A stretch of 64,000 nucleotides of DNA, from positions 1-64,000 of the forward strand of contig CALZUA010000008.1 in the NCBI GenBank assembly GCA_945829235.1, in the 5' to 3' direction. A model generated the notes under the pieces. That model was not told the DNA's origin. It did no database searches and worked only from the letters and a program-made list of their open reading frames with translations. How positions within the stretch are numbered: the first letter of the stretch is position 1; each line of letters begins with the position of its first letter. Origin of the DNA: an uncultured Clostridia bacterium (GTDB lineage Bacteria; Bacillota; Clostridia; Oscillospirales; Ruminococcaceae). A program made the translations under genes and the position numbers. Positions 16,703 to 24,791 of this stretch are shown piece by piece.

Positions 16703-16731
16703 TTGACAATCGACAAAAAAGGTGTTATAAT
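16703..16731 (+). promoter_or_regulatory. consensus sigma-A promoter of the glutamate synthase operon
   Basis: TTGACA (16703-16708), a 17-bp spacer and TATAAT (16726-16731). The first gene starts at 16828, giving a leader of about 90 nt. Confidence 0.88.
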
Positions 16732-16750
16732 TATGTTGTACTTCGGCACA

Positions 16751-16808
16751 CCGCGCAAAAAATTGCAAGAAGGCGCGGCAAAGCATTTATTTGGCGGGAA
16801 AATCCGCC
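16751..16808 (+). promoter_or_regulatory. two-hairpin leader of the glutamate synthase operon
   Basis: Hairpin 1: CCGCGC (16751-16756) pairs with GCGCGG (16773-16778) around 16 nt. Hairpin 2: GGCGG (16793-16797) pairs with CCGCC (16804-16808) around GAAAAT. The second ends 7 nt before the AAGGAG ribosome site. Two hairpins in tandem suggest control of elongation or translation. The loops do not show the A1/G4 hexaloop expected of ANTAR targets, so the regulator is unknown. Confidence 0.45.
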
Positions 16809-16827
16809 GTATTCAAGGAGTGAGGAT

Positions 16828-17943
16828 ATGTTACAACGAGAGGGAGAAACGAGAATTCCCGCCGGCTGCGCCATTTCGGGCTTTATAAACCGCGACGGAA
16901 AACGCACCGACGGCAGCGTTATCGTTAATTCAATTGCCTGTATGCACGAGCGCTCAAACGGCTTGGGCGGCGGCTTCGCGGGCTATGGCATCTATCCCGA
17001 ATACCGCGACCAGTACGCGTTCCACGTTTTCTACGACTCAAGCGATGCGAGAGTAAGAACCGAGGCGTTTCTGGACCGGCATTTTGATGTGGTAAATTTG
17101 TCGAGAATTCCCATCAGAAAAAATCCGAGAATTACTGACGAGCCGCTTATCTGGCGCTATTTCGTAAACCCCCTGCCCACGAAATTGCAGGACAGCCAGC
17201 TTGACGAGAGAACCTTTGTCGCGCGTTGCGTCATTAAGATAAACGACCAGATTGACGGCGCGTATGTGTTCTCCAGCGGCAAAAATATGGGCGTTTTCAA
17301 GGCTGTCGGCTACCCCGAGGACGTCGGCGATTTCTACCGCCTCGAGGAGTACAGCGGCTGGGCTTGGACGGTTCACGGACGTTATCCCACAAACACTCCC
17401 GGCTGGTGGGGCGGCGCGCACCCGTTCTCGTTGCTCGATTACACAATCGTTCACAACGGCGAAATTTCCTCCTACGACGCGAACAGGCGCTTTATCGAAA
17501 TGTTCGGGTATAAGTGTAACCTGCTCACCGATACCGAGGTTATTACATATATCGTGGATTATCTCCACAGACGGCTTGAAATGCCGCTTGAGGACGTGGC
17601 GAAGGTTATCGCATCACCGTTCTGGAGCGAAATTGAAAGCGGAAAGTTCTCGCCCGAGGAAACCGAGAAAATCAAGCATTTCAGAAATGTTTACTCGAGC
17701 CTTTTGATTACAGGTCCGTTCTCGATAATTCTCGGCTACACAAACGGCATTATGGCGCTCAACGACAGACTTAAACTGCGCTCGATGGTTGCCGCGGAAA
17801 AGGGCAGCACGATTTACATCTCCTCCGAGGAGTGCTCGATAAGAACAATGTGTCCCGATGTGGACAGAATCTGGAGCCCGCGCGGCGGTGAGCCGATTAT
17901 CGCGGAGCTTTACGAAAATTGCGCGGAAAGGGTGGGAAAATAA
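16828..17943 (+). CDS. glutamate synthase glutaminase subunit (class II glutamine amidotransferase)
   Basis: A 371-aa stand-alone Ntn glutamine amidotransferase domain, the ammonia-producing part of glutamate synthase. The likely catalytic nucleophile is Cys14 (IPAGCAISGF), preceded by a short propeptide as in GltB and PurF. RYPTNTPGWWGGAHPFS and HNGEISSYD supply the glutamine-binding Arg and the oxyanion Asn-Gly. The ATG at 16828 follows AAGGAGTGAGG. It is the first of five adjacent genes that together rebuild a glutamate synthase. Confidence 0.9.
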   Translation: MLQREGETRIPAGCAISGFINRDGKRTDGSVIVNSIACMHERSNGLGGGFAGYGIYPEYRDQYAFHVFYDSSDARVRTEAFLDRHFDVVNLSRIPIRKNPRITDEPLIWRYFVNPLPTKLQDSQLDERTFVARCVIKINDQIDGAYVFSSGKNMGVFKAVGYPEDVGDFYRLEEYSGWAWTVHGRYPTNTPGWWGGAHPFSLLDYTIVHNGEISSYDANRRFIEMFGYKCNLLTDTEVITYIVDYLHRRLEMPLEDVAKVIASPFWSEIESGKFSPEETEKIKHFRNVYSSLLITGPFSIILGYTNGIMALNDRLKLRSMVAAEKGSTIYISSEECSIRTMCPDVDRIWSPRGGEPIIAELYENCAERVGK

Positions 17944-19449
17944 GTGGCTGTAAATTACAAAAATCCTCTCTTTGAGGTTGTCAGAAACCCCGACCGTTGC
18001 ATCAAGTGCCGCGTGTGCGAAAGACAGTGCGCGAACGAGGTTCATAAATATGACGCGGATTTGGACAAGATGATTGCCAACGAGCAAAACTGCGTGGACT
18101 GCCAGCGCTGCGTGTGCCTTTGCCCGACAAACGCGCTCAAAATCCGTCCGAACGAGAATCAGTTCCGCCCGAACGGAAACTGGAGTATGCAGTTAATGGA
18201 CGAGGTTTACAAGCAGGCAGGAAGCGGCGGAGTTCTGCTCTCGGCTATGGGCAACCCGCAGAATTACCCCGTTTACTGGGATAAAATTTTGCTGAACGCT
18301 TCGCAGGTTACAAATCCTCCGATTGACCCGCTCCGTGAGCCGATGGAAACCAAAACGTTCCTCGGAAAAAAGTCGCAGAAAATCTCCTACGACAAGGACG
18401 GAAAAGCTCACTACGAAAAAACTCCGTACCTCGAGCTGGACGTGCCAATTATGTTCTCGGCAATGTCCTTCGGCTCGATAAGCAAAAACGCTCACGAATC
18501 CCTTGCAAGAGCCGCAACCGCGCTCGGTACATATTATAATACCGGCGAGGGCGGTCTGCACCGCGATTTCTACCAGTACGGCAAGAACACGATTGTTCAG
18601 GTTGCTTCGGGACGTTTCGGCGTGTTCAAGGGTTATCTTGACGCGGGAGCCGCTGTTGAAATCAAGATGGGACAGGGCGCAAAGCCCGGTATCGGCGGTC
18701 ACCTCCCCGGAATGAAGGTCAACGAGGAAATCTCGCGCACCCGTATGATTCCGATGGGCGCGGACGCGATTTCCCCCGCTCCTCACCACGATATCTACTC
18801 AATCGAGGACTTGCGACAGCTTGTAAATTCGCTTAAAGAAGCAACCGGCGGCGAGAAGCCGATTATAGTTAAAATCGCGGCTGTTCACAACGTTGCGGCA
18901 ATCGCTTCGGGTATCGCGCGCTCGGGTGCGGATATCATCGCAATCGACGGTTTCCGCGGCGGCACGGGTGCCGCTCCGACAAGAATTCGCGACAACGTAG
19001 GTATCCCGATTGAGCTGGCTCTCGCAAGCGTTGACTCGCGTCTGCGCGATGAGGGTATCAGAAACGATGTTTCGATAGTTGCGGCGGGTTCGATGCGCTC
19101 GGCGGCTGATGTTGTCAAAGCAATTGCGCTTGGTGCGGACGCGGTTTATATCGCAACCTCGGCGCTTATGGCAATGGGCTGTCATTTGTGCAGAAGCTGT
19201 AACACGGGCAAGTGCAACTGGGGTATCGCAACTCAGCGCGCTGACCTTGTAAAGCGCCTCAACCCCGATATCGCCGCAGAGCGTCTGATAAACCTCGTGA
19301 CGGCTTGGAACCACGAAATCAAGGAAATTATGGGCGGTATGGGCATAAACTCCATCGAGGCTCTCCGCGGAAACAGACTTATGCTGCGCGGCGTCGGGCT
19401 TAATCAGAAAGAGCTTGACATTCTCGGCATAATGCACGCGGGCGAATAA
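17944..19449 (+). CDS. gltB: glutamate synthase FMN/Fe-S catalytic subunit (archaeal-type GltB)
   Basis: A 501-aa protein. Residues about 10-60 carry two 4Fe-4S motifs (CIKCRVCERQC and CVDCQRCVCLCP). An FMN-binding barrel follows, with FSAMSFGSIS, GEGGLH, KPGIGGHLPG, the IDGFRGGTGAAP phosphate-binding region and the cluster ligands CHLCRSCNTGKC near 413-424. It joins ammonia to 2-oxoglutarate using electrons from the partner subunits. The start is GTG, directly after the previous stop. It lacks the glutaminase and GXGXG domains, which are separate genes in this operon. Confidence 0.93.
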   Translation: MAVNYKNPLFEVVRNPDRCIKCRVCERQCANEVHKYDADLDKMIANEQNCVDCQRCVCLCPTNALKIRPNENQFRPNGNWSMQLMDEVYKQAGSGGVLLSAMGNPQNYPVYWDKILLNASQVTNPPIDPLREPMETKTFLGKKSQKISYDKDGKAHYEKTPYLELDVPIMFSAMSFGSISKNAHESLARAATALGTYYNTGEGGLHRDFYQYGKNTIVQVASGRFGVFKGYLDAGAAVEIKMGQGAKPGIGGHLPGMKVNEEISRTRMIPMGADAISPAPHHDIYSIEDLRQLVNSLKEATGGEKPIIVKIAAVHNVAAIASGIARSGADIIAIDGFRGGTGAAPTRIRDNVGIPIELALASVDSRLRDEGIRNDVSIVAAGSMRSAADVVKAIALGADAVYIATSALMAMGCHLCRSCNTGKCNWGIATQRADLVKRLNPDIAAERLINLVTAWNHEIKEIMGGMGINSIEALRGNRLMLRGVGLNQKELDILGIMHAGE

Positions 19450-19461
19450 GGAGGGCTTGAA

Positions 19462-19896
19462 ATGAAAAAAGTTTATGTAAACGAGGATTGGTGTCTTGCC
19501 TGCCACTTGTGCGAATTTTACTGCGCGGCGGCAAATTCCGGCAAAGACCTTATCAAAGCGTTCAAATATTCGGACAAAAAGCCTGTTCCCCGCATCAAGG
19601 TCGAGGAAGGCTCGGAAGTGAATTTCGCCGTTCAGTGCCGTCACTGCGAGGGAAAAGCCTGCGTTAAGGGCTGTATCGCGGGCGCGCTGTCCATTGTTGA
19701 CGGCGTGGTTGTTTGTGATGAAAACAAGTGCGTGGGGTGCTACACCTGCGTGCTGAGCTGTCCGTTCGGGTGCATCGTCATCGACGAGGAAGGTCACAGA
19801 ATTCAAAAATGCGACCTCTGCACCAAAAATCACAACGGCGAACCCGCCTGCGTTCAGGGTTGCCCGAACAAGGCTATCGTATTTGAGGAGAGGTGA
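19462..19896 (+). CDS. 4Fe-4S dicluster electron-transfer protein
   Basis: A 144-aa polyferredoxin of the HycB/CooF/DmsB type. Four cysteine groups are visible: CLACHLCEFYC, CRHCEGKACVKGC, CVGCYTCVLSCPFGC and CDLCTKNHNGEPACVQGCP. It lies between the FMN subunit and an FAD oxidoreductase and probably carries electrons between them. RBS GGAGG precedes the ATG. Confidence 0.9.
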   Translation: MKKVYVNEDWCLACHLCEFYCAAANSGKDLIKAFKYSDKKPVPRIKVEEGSEVNFAVQCRHCEGKACVKGCIAGALSIVDGVVVCDENKCVGCYTCVLSCPFGCIVIDEEGHRIQKCDLCTKNHNGEPACVQGCPNKAIVFEER

Positions 19897-19902
19897 GAAT
19901 AG

Positions 19903-21132
19903 ATGAATTACGTTATTATCGGAAATTCCGCGGCGGCTGTCGGCACAATTTCGGGTATCCGCGAAATTGACAGCACGGGCAAAATCACCGTCATCTCGGA
20001 CGAAAAATATCACACCTATTCCCGCCCGCTCATCTCTTACTGGCTTGAGGGAAAGGTTTCGGACAAGAATATCTACTACCGTCCCGCTGATTTCTACGAG
20101 AAAAACGGTGTGGAAACCATTCTCGGCAAGAAGGTCACGAAAATCGATACCGCGAAAAAGTGCGTTGTTCTGGACGACGGGCTGTCCGTACCTTACGACA
20201 AGCTGATGGTCGCGACAGGCTCGAAGCCTTTTGTACCGCCGATGAATGGTCTTGAAAAGACAAACTACCACACCTTTATGAGCTATGACAGCGTGAAAGC
20301 TATCCGCTCGGAAATCCGCGAGGGTATGAAGGTGCTGATTATCGGCGCGGGACTTATCGGTCTGAAAGCCGCCGAAGCGCTCTCCGCATACAAAACCGAC
20401 ATCACCGTTGTCGATATGGCGGACAGGATTCTCCCGTCAATTCTTGATGAGAGAGCCGGTCTGAAAATGCAGAAGCACATCGAGAGCAAGGGCGTGAAGT
20501 TTATCCTCAAAACCTCCGCAGACGAGTTTACCGAGCACAAGGCAAAGCTCAAAAACGGCGAAGAGGTTGACTTTGATATGCTGATTGTAGCGGTTGGAGT
20601 TCGCCCGAACACCGAGCTTATCTCGGACGCAGGCGGCAAGGTTGAGCGTGGAATTATCACGGATATGACGCTCAAAACCTCGCTTGACGACATTTATGCG
20701 GCGGGCGACTGCACGGTGAGCTACGACGCTTCTTCCGATACGGAGAAAATCCTCGCGCTTTTGCCGAACGCTTATATGCAGGGCGAGGTTGCGGGAAGAA
20801 ATATGGCGGGACGCGAGTTCTACTATGTAAACGCAATCCCGATGAACGCAATCGGCTTCTTCGGCTTGCACATCATAAGCGCGGGAAGCTATGACGGCGA
20901 GGAATATGTCACAGAAACAGAGAATACATATAAAAAGCTGGTGTTCCGCGAGAATACGCTCAAGGGTTACATTCTTATGGGCGATGTCGCGAGAGCAGGA
21001 ATTTATACCTCGATGATTAAAGAGCGCATCGATTTGGGTGATGTCGATATTGAAATGCTCAAAGACAAGCCGCAGATGATGATGTTCAGCAAGGAGCGCC
21101 GCGAGGAGAAGCTGGGAGGAATTATAAAATGA
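19903..21132 (+). CDS. FAD-dependent pyridine nucleotide oxidoreductase of the glutamate synthase complex
   Basis: A 409-aa NADH:rubredoxin/nitrite-reductase-type flavoprotein. An N-terminal Rossmann motif (VIIGNSAAAVGTISGI), a second one at about 147 (VLIIGAGLIGLKAAEAL) for NAD(P)H, and the FAD motif YAAGDCT near 266 are intact. It should supply electrons from NAD(P)H to the ferredoxin-like subunit and GltB, taking the role of GltD. Its 3' end overlaps the next start by 4 bp (ATGA). Confidence 0.9.
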   Translation: MNYVIIGNSAAAVGTISGIREIDSTGKITVISDEKYHTYSRPLISYWLEGKVSDKNIYYRPADFYEKNGVETILGKKVTKIDTAKKCVVLDDGLSVPYDKLMVATGSKPFVPPMNGLEKTNYHTFMSYDSVKAIRSEIREGMKVLIIGAGLIGLKAAEALSAYKTDITVVDMADRILPSILDERAGLKMQKHIESKGVKFILKTSADEFTEHKAKLKNGEEVDFDMLIVAVGVRPNTELISDAGGKVERGIITDMTLKTSLDDIYAAGDCTVSYDASSDTEKILALLPNAYMQGEVAGRNMAGREFYYVNAIPMNAIGFFGLHIISAGSYDGEEYVTETENTYKKLVFRENTLKGYILMGDVARAGIYTSMIKERIDLGDVDIEMLKDKPQMMMFSKERREEKLGGIIK

Positions 21133-21848
21133 CGATTGACGCGAAAAATCTCGGCTACGACGAGCTTAACAAGATGATAAAAGACAGCGCGGACGAAAAG
21201 TTTGAGCTTTCAAACGTTCTCGGACAGCGCTATATCGGCGCGGGAATGTCGGGCAAGGAAATCAAAATCACCGGCACTCCCGGAAACGCGCTCGGCGCTT
21301 ATCTGAACGGCGCGAAGATTATCGTTCACGGAAACGCGCAGGACGCTATCGGCGACACGATGAACGACGGCGCGATTATCGTTCACGGAAACTGCGGCGA
21401 TACCACGGGCTATGCGATGCGCTCGGGTGAAATCTACGTTCAGGGTAACGCGGGCTATCGCGTGGGTATCCATATGAAGAGCTACAAGGAGCTTTACCCG
21501 ATTATCGTTATCGGCGGCAAGGTCGGCGACTTCCTCGGAGAATATCAGGCGGGCGGAATTATCGTTGTGCTCGGTATCGGAGAGGAAAAGTGCCCTGTCG
21601 GGAGCTTCTGCGGCACGGGAATGCACGGCGGCGAGATGTTCATCAGAAGCGAAAACGCGCCGACAGGTCTGCCCAAGCAGGTTTCTTGTTCCGAAGCAAC
21701 CGCCGAGGAAAAGGAGCAAATCCGCCGCTATGTTGACAGATTTGTAAAGCATTTCGGCAATAATACAGAAGAGCTTCTGCAATCGAAATTCTGGAAGCTT
21801 GTTCCGAACTCAGCAAACCCCTATAAACAGCTCTATGTAAGCAACTAA
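21129..21848 (+). CDS. glutamate synthase GXGXG domain subunit
   Basis: A 239-aa right-handed beta-helix, the GXGXG domain that forms the C-terminus of large GltB. Repeated turns are visible: GQRYIGAGMSGKEIKITGTPG, GAYLNGAKIIVHGNAQDAIG, MNDGAIIVHGNCGD and MRSGEIYVQGNAG. In glutamate synthase this domain is structural and helps the ammonia tunnel. It follows the FAD subunit with a 4-bp overlap and completes the split enzyme. Confidence 0.92.
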   Translation: MTIDAKNLGYDELNKMIKDSADEKFELSNVLGQRYIGAGMSGKEIKITGTPGNALGAYLNGAKIIVHGNAQDAIGDTMNDGAIIVHGNCGDTTGYAMRSGEIYVQGNAGYRVGIHMKSYKELYPIIVIGGKVGDFLGEYQAGGIIVVLGIGEEKCPVGSFCGTGMHGGEMFIRSENAPTGLPKQVSCSEATAEEKEQIRRYVDRFVKHFGNNTEELLQSKFWKLVPNSANPYKQLYVSN

Positions 21849-22777
21849 TGCGCAAAAAATTAAAGATAATTTTACCGATAATCGCGGCGGTGATTTTGAT
21901 AATAGCCGCCGTGATTGTCATAATTCCGGCAATTCAGACGGGCGATTTTGCTTCGCGCGCGGAAAAGGTTGTGCAAGTGCCCGATTTGAACAACGGTTTT
22001 GTGCCGCAGGGACTTGAGTTTCTGCCCGAAAGCGAGGTTTATCTCGTGAGCGGTTATCTCGGTGAAACGGCGCAGATTAAGGTTATCGGCGAGAACACAA
22101 GTTTTTCCGTTTCGCTTTACAACGCGGACAGAAGCGATTTTTCAAGTCACGCAGGCGGCGTTTGCAGAATTGGCAATTTCGTCTACATTTCGGGCGAACA
22201 GAACATTTACGCGTTTAAGCTGAGCGATGTTCTGAGCGGCTCGGCGGCGCTTGTCGGGAAATTCCCCACAAACAACCGCGCATCATTTTGCTTTGCCGAT
22301 GAAAAATATCTCTATGTCGGTGAGTATTATTTCGGCTCGTTTTACCCGACCGCCGAAAGTCACCACATCAAAACTCCCGCGGGCGATGAGAACAACGCGC
22401 TGGTTTTCGCATTTCCGATTGACGAAAATCAGCCGCTCGGCGTGAAAACCGAACCCGAGTTCGCTTTTTCGATAACGGGAAGCGCTCAGGGAATGGAAAT
22501 TGTCGGGAATACGGCTTATCTGTCGCTTTCTGACAGAATCTCCGGCTCGCGGCTGATATCCTACGATATTTCAAGCGCGAAAATCGGACAATTCGGCAAA
22601 ATCCCGCTGATTTATCTCGACAGCTCAAACCTTGTCGGAAGTCAGCCGATGTTCCCGCAGTCCGAGGGGATTGTATATGTTGACGGGAAAATGCACATTC
22701 TGTTCGAGTCGGCGGCAAACAAATACCTTATCGGTCGGCTTTTCGGCGCGGATTTTATTTATTCTTTGGCGATTTAG
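21848..22777 (+). CDS. membrane-anchored extracytoplasmic protein of unknown function
   Basis: A 309-aa protein with one N-terminal hydrophobic segment (about 6-27, rich in Ile/Val) and a large outside domain. The domain looks all-beta, with repeats of aromatic strands such as YLVSGYLGET, FVYISGEQN and YLYVGEYYFG, perhaps a propeller, but I cannot name the family. The start overlaps the previous stop (TAATG), so it is co-transcribed with the glutamate synthase genes, although its role there is not evident. Confidence 0.78.
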   Translation: MRKKLKIILPIIAAVILIIAAVIVIIPAIQTGDFASRAEKVVQVPDLNNGFVPQGLEFLPESEVYLVSGYLGETAQIKVIGENTSFSVSLYNADRSDFSSHAGGVCRIGNFVYISGEQNIYAFKLSDVLSGSAALVGKFPTNNRASFCFADEKYLYVGEYYFGSFYPTAESHHIKTPAGDENNALVFAFPIDENQPLGVKTEPEFAFSITGSAQGMEIVGNTAYLSLSDRISGSRLISYDISSAKIGQFGKIPLIYLDSSNLVGSQPMFPQSEGIVYVDGKMHILFESAANKYLIGRLFGADFIYSLAI

Positions 22778-22803
22778 ACAGAAAGACATTTTGGAGCGGA
22801 TTT

Positions 22804-23364
22804 ATGAAAATTTTCATCAACGCAAAAACAATCGAGCTTTGCAGTAACATTCTCGCGGCGCTCGAAGATACCGCGGACAGCGCAACGCTTTGCTTCACCG
22901 ATGAACAGGCGGCAAATACGGATTTCTCCGACTATGACGCGATTATCGTGTCAACGCCGCTCAGAAGCGAGTTCGGGCTGGATTTTGTCGCGAATTTATC
23001 GAAAAAGTGCAACGCTCCGATAATTGTTTTGGCAAGAGCCGATATCTCGGGCGATGTGCAGTCAAGACTGAAATTCACGGGCGCGTTTGTGCTTGCGAAG
23101 CCGTTTCAGAAAAGCGTTCTCCAACAGACGATAAGAACGGCGGTTGTTGCCAAGGAGAGCATAAACCGCCTGATTAGCGAGAAAAGCGAGTTGTCGAAAC
23201 AGCTTGATGACGTGCGGGTTATCGACCGCGCGAAATTCTGCCTTATTCAGTACCTCAATATGTCCGAGGAACAAGCTCACCGTCATATCCAAAAGCTTGC
23301 GATGGATACGCGGCGAACGCAGAGGGAGATTGCCGAGGATATTCTGAGAACTTATGCGATATAA
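22804..23364 (+). CDS. ANTAR-domain RNA-binding response regulator
   Basis: A 186-aa protein. Residues 1-115 form a receiver-like domain in which the usual phospho-acceptor Asp appears replaced (DAIIVSTPL), while the KPF lysine is kept (VLAKPFQ), so phosphorylation control may be lost. After a coiled coil (about 118-140) comes an ANTAR domain (about 135-186: RAKFCLIQYLNMSEEQAHRHIQKLAMDTRR...). ANTAR proteins bind paired RNA hairpins and stop transcription termination, often in nitrogen genes. The last gene of the glutamate synthase group, it may act on this or a glutamine synthetase operon. Confidence 0.88.
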   Translation: MKIFINAKTIELCSNILAALEDTADSATLCFTDEQAANTDFSDYDAIIVSTPLRSEFGLDFVANLSKKCNAPIIVLARADISGDVQSRLKFTGAFVLAKPFQKSVLQQTIRTAVVAKESINRLISEKSELSKQLDDVRVIDRAKFCLIQYLNMSEEQAHRHIQKLAMDTRRTQREIAEDILRTYAI

Positions 23365-23490
23365 CAAAGCGGGACGCAAGGCGAGCCGCCTTTGGCAATT
23401 CCGCCTCGCCGAGATTTCATCTTTATATAGATGATTTGCTCGGCGGGGCGGAAATTGCTTTATGGGCAACGCACCAAAACGCCCCGTTTT
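23365..23490. mobile_element. MITE-like palindromic element, copy A
   Basis: It starts right after the ANTAR gene stop. The ends are AAGCGGGACGC and a near match to its reverse complement (CGCACCAAAACGCCCCGTTT). Inner arms GGCAATTCCGCCTCGCCGA and TCGGCGGGGCGGAAATTGC fold into a long stem with ATTTCATCT and AGATGATTT inside. It shares its core with copy B at 24546-24660 and has an extra 15 bp. No ORF inside. It could act as a transcript end for the operon. Confidence 0.75.
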
Positions 23491-23501
23491 TTGTCCGCAA
23501 A

Positions 23502-24074
23502 TTATGCATTATAATACATATCATAAACAATATAGCCGCTTATCCCATCCAAGGAGCCTTTATAGGTTTCCCGGCACATCATACACCTCGGCTCTTTCAG
23601 CGGAAAGCCGCTTGTCGGGAAAATGTTATATTCCGATGACGTTCTGAAACCAACGTGGTTATAAAAGCGAAAATTCCCCTCAACGGTTATACCTTTAAAA
23701 CCCATTTCTTTCACTTTCTCAATTCCCATATTCAGCATAGCCGTTCCTATCCCTTGACGAAAATAATCCGCGTGAACGGATACAGGAGCTAACATCACTA
23801 TCTCGGTACTCGCCGCGCCGCCGTGTCCTCCGTCTTTTGCGGGAGATAAGGGAAATCTTGAAAACAAGAAGTGACCTACTATTTTACCGTCCAATTCTGC
23901 GACAAAAGACAACTCGGGTATGTAATATTCCGAATCTCAAATTTCTTCCACCAAAGCAATTATATCCGTTCCATCGGAATAGTCGGTTCCCTCCCGAAAC
24001 GAACGCAAAATCAATGAAACGATATCTTTATAATCCTTATGCTGTTCGGGGCGAATTGTTATCCTATTATTCAT
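23502..24074 (-). pseudogene. GNAT family N-acetyltransferase interrupted by one in-frame TGA
   Basis: Reading from an ATG at 24074 with a strong GAGGAG site, the frame encodes about 45 residues typical of a GNAT N-terminus (RITIRPEQHKDYKDIVSLIL). It then meets TGA at 23937-23939 and continues without shift into YYIPELSFVAELDG, the acetyl-CoA-binding VSVHADYFRQGIGTAML, and EGNFRFYNHVGFR. A CGA-to-TGA change (Arg between EI and DSEYY) explains the break. Full length would be 190 codons. The part from 23912 could restart at a TTG. The promoter and the rest of the frame are intact, so the loss looks recent. Confidence 0.85.
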
Positions 24075-24148
24075 ACATTTTCTCCTCAAATTGATTTAGT
24101 TTTTGCTCCGATACTTGTCGCATCGCAGAGCTAACGAGCGTTTTCTTC

Positions 24149-24177
24149 GTTATATCACATACTCGTTCTCTTGTCAA
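24149..24177 (-). promoter_or_regulatory. sigma-A promoter of the acetyltransferase pseudogene
   Basis: Minus strand: TTGACA (24172-24177), 17-bp spacer, TATAAC (24149-24154), about 75 bp before the ATG at 24074. Confidence 0.75.
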
Positions 24178-24278
24178 GAAGATATCTCGGAAGAAACTAC
24201 ACGGGGAAATTCGTCCTAAATCAGCGGAATTGCATATACGAAAAATCTCCCGCACCTTTCGCAAGCTCAGCTCGCAGA

Positions 24279-24373
24279 GCGGGTGAAGCAACGCAGCCAA
24301 ACCCGCGTTTTTTGCTTGGAACGGGCGTTGCTTCACCCGCGCATTTTCGGCGGTTCGATGCCGCCGAAAATGC
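24279..24373. other. two adjacent perfect inverted repeats in a non-coding stretch
   Basis: GCGGGTGAAGCAACGC (24279-24294) pairs perfectly with GCGTTGCTTCACCCGC (24325-24340) around 30 nt. Immediately after, GCATTTTCGGCGG (24341-24353) pairs with CCGCCGAAAATGC (24361-24373) around TTCGATG. There is no T tract on either side and no credible gene from 24180 to 24540. It may be a structured RNA or part of a palindromic mobile repeat. Confidence 0.6.
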
Positions 24374-24545
24374 TAAGGTTTCGCAGAAACCCAAGCGCTG
24401 TTTGCAATGTAGTGGTCGTAATTCCCACAAACTCTGTACTGTTCGCGAGAAACTTGCGTTCCCGAAAAAGCTTGTCCCGTGCGAAAAAACGTCGGAGTTG
24501 CCCAAGATTATCTTGTCAAAAAAGCTTTCGGTAATGTTGCCAAAA

Positions 24546-24660
24546 ACAAGCGGGACGCAAAGGCAATTCCGCCTCGCCGAAATTTCATCTTTGCAACAGA
24601 TGATTTGCTCGGCGAAGCGGAAATTGCTTTATTGGCGGCGCACTAAACGCGCCCCGCTTG
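24546..24660. mobile_element. MITE-like palindromic element, copy B
   Basis: Terminal inverted repeat AAGCGGGACGC / GCGCCCCGCTT. The inner stem GGCAATTCCGCCTCGCCGA / TCGGCGAAGCGGAAATTGC has an ATTTCATCT/AGATGATTT hairpin at the centre. The core matches copy A at 23365-23490. The two copies bracket the broken acetyltransferase gene and the tandem hairpins. Confidence 0.75.
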
Positions 24661-24698
24661 TGCTGTCAAGAAACAAAGCAATTCCCGACAGCGTGCCG

Positions 24699-24779
24699 CT
24701 ACTGTTTGTCCTTAATCCCAAAGAACAGCCGGAGCAAACCCGCGAACATCTTCGGACTCTTCACCACAACAACCTTCAT
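24699..24779 (-). CDS. spoVM: stage V sporulation protein M
   Basis: A 26-codon ORF with a strong AAAGGAG site 6 nt before ATG. It opens MKVVVVKSPKMFAGLLR and ends FFGIKDKQ. Length, the KxPK motif, the helix-breaking Pro9 and the amphipathic Gly/Leu/Arg helix match SpoVM. In Bacillus that peptide sits on the positively curved outer forespore membrane and recruits SpoIVA for coat assembly. It lies 12 bp after a small membrane-protein gene and is probably in its transcript. It indicates that the organism belongs to an endospore-forming lineage. Confidence 0.88.
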   Translation of the reverse strand: MKVVVVKSPKMFAGLLRLFFGIKDKQ

Positions 24780-24791
24780 AACGCGCTCCTT

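Noticed and set aside
16738-16808. ANTAR-target two-hairpin motif in the glutamate synthase leader
   Set aside because: Two hairpins are present, but the loops lack the hexanucleotide A1/G4 pattern and no terminator overlaps the second stem.
18799-20271. 490-codon open frame on the minus strand across gltB, the ferredoxin and the FAD gene
   Set aside because: It is antisense to three clearly functional genes, spans their boundaries, shows no family motif and has no ribosome site. It reflects codon bias of the real strand.
23937-23939. TGA read as a sense codon (recoding)
   Set aside because: Other genes in the window use TGA as a normal stop (for example cysS, gatB, birA), and no selenocysteine-type structure was evident.
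24221-24505. 94-codon minus-strand ORF over the tandem hairpins
   Set aside because: It runs through perfect palindromes, has no ribosome site and no recognisable domain.
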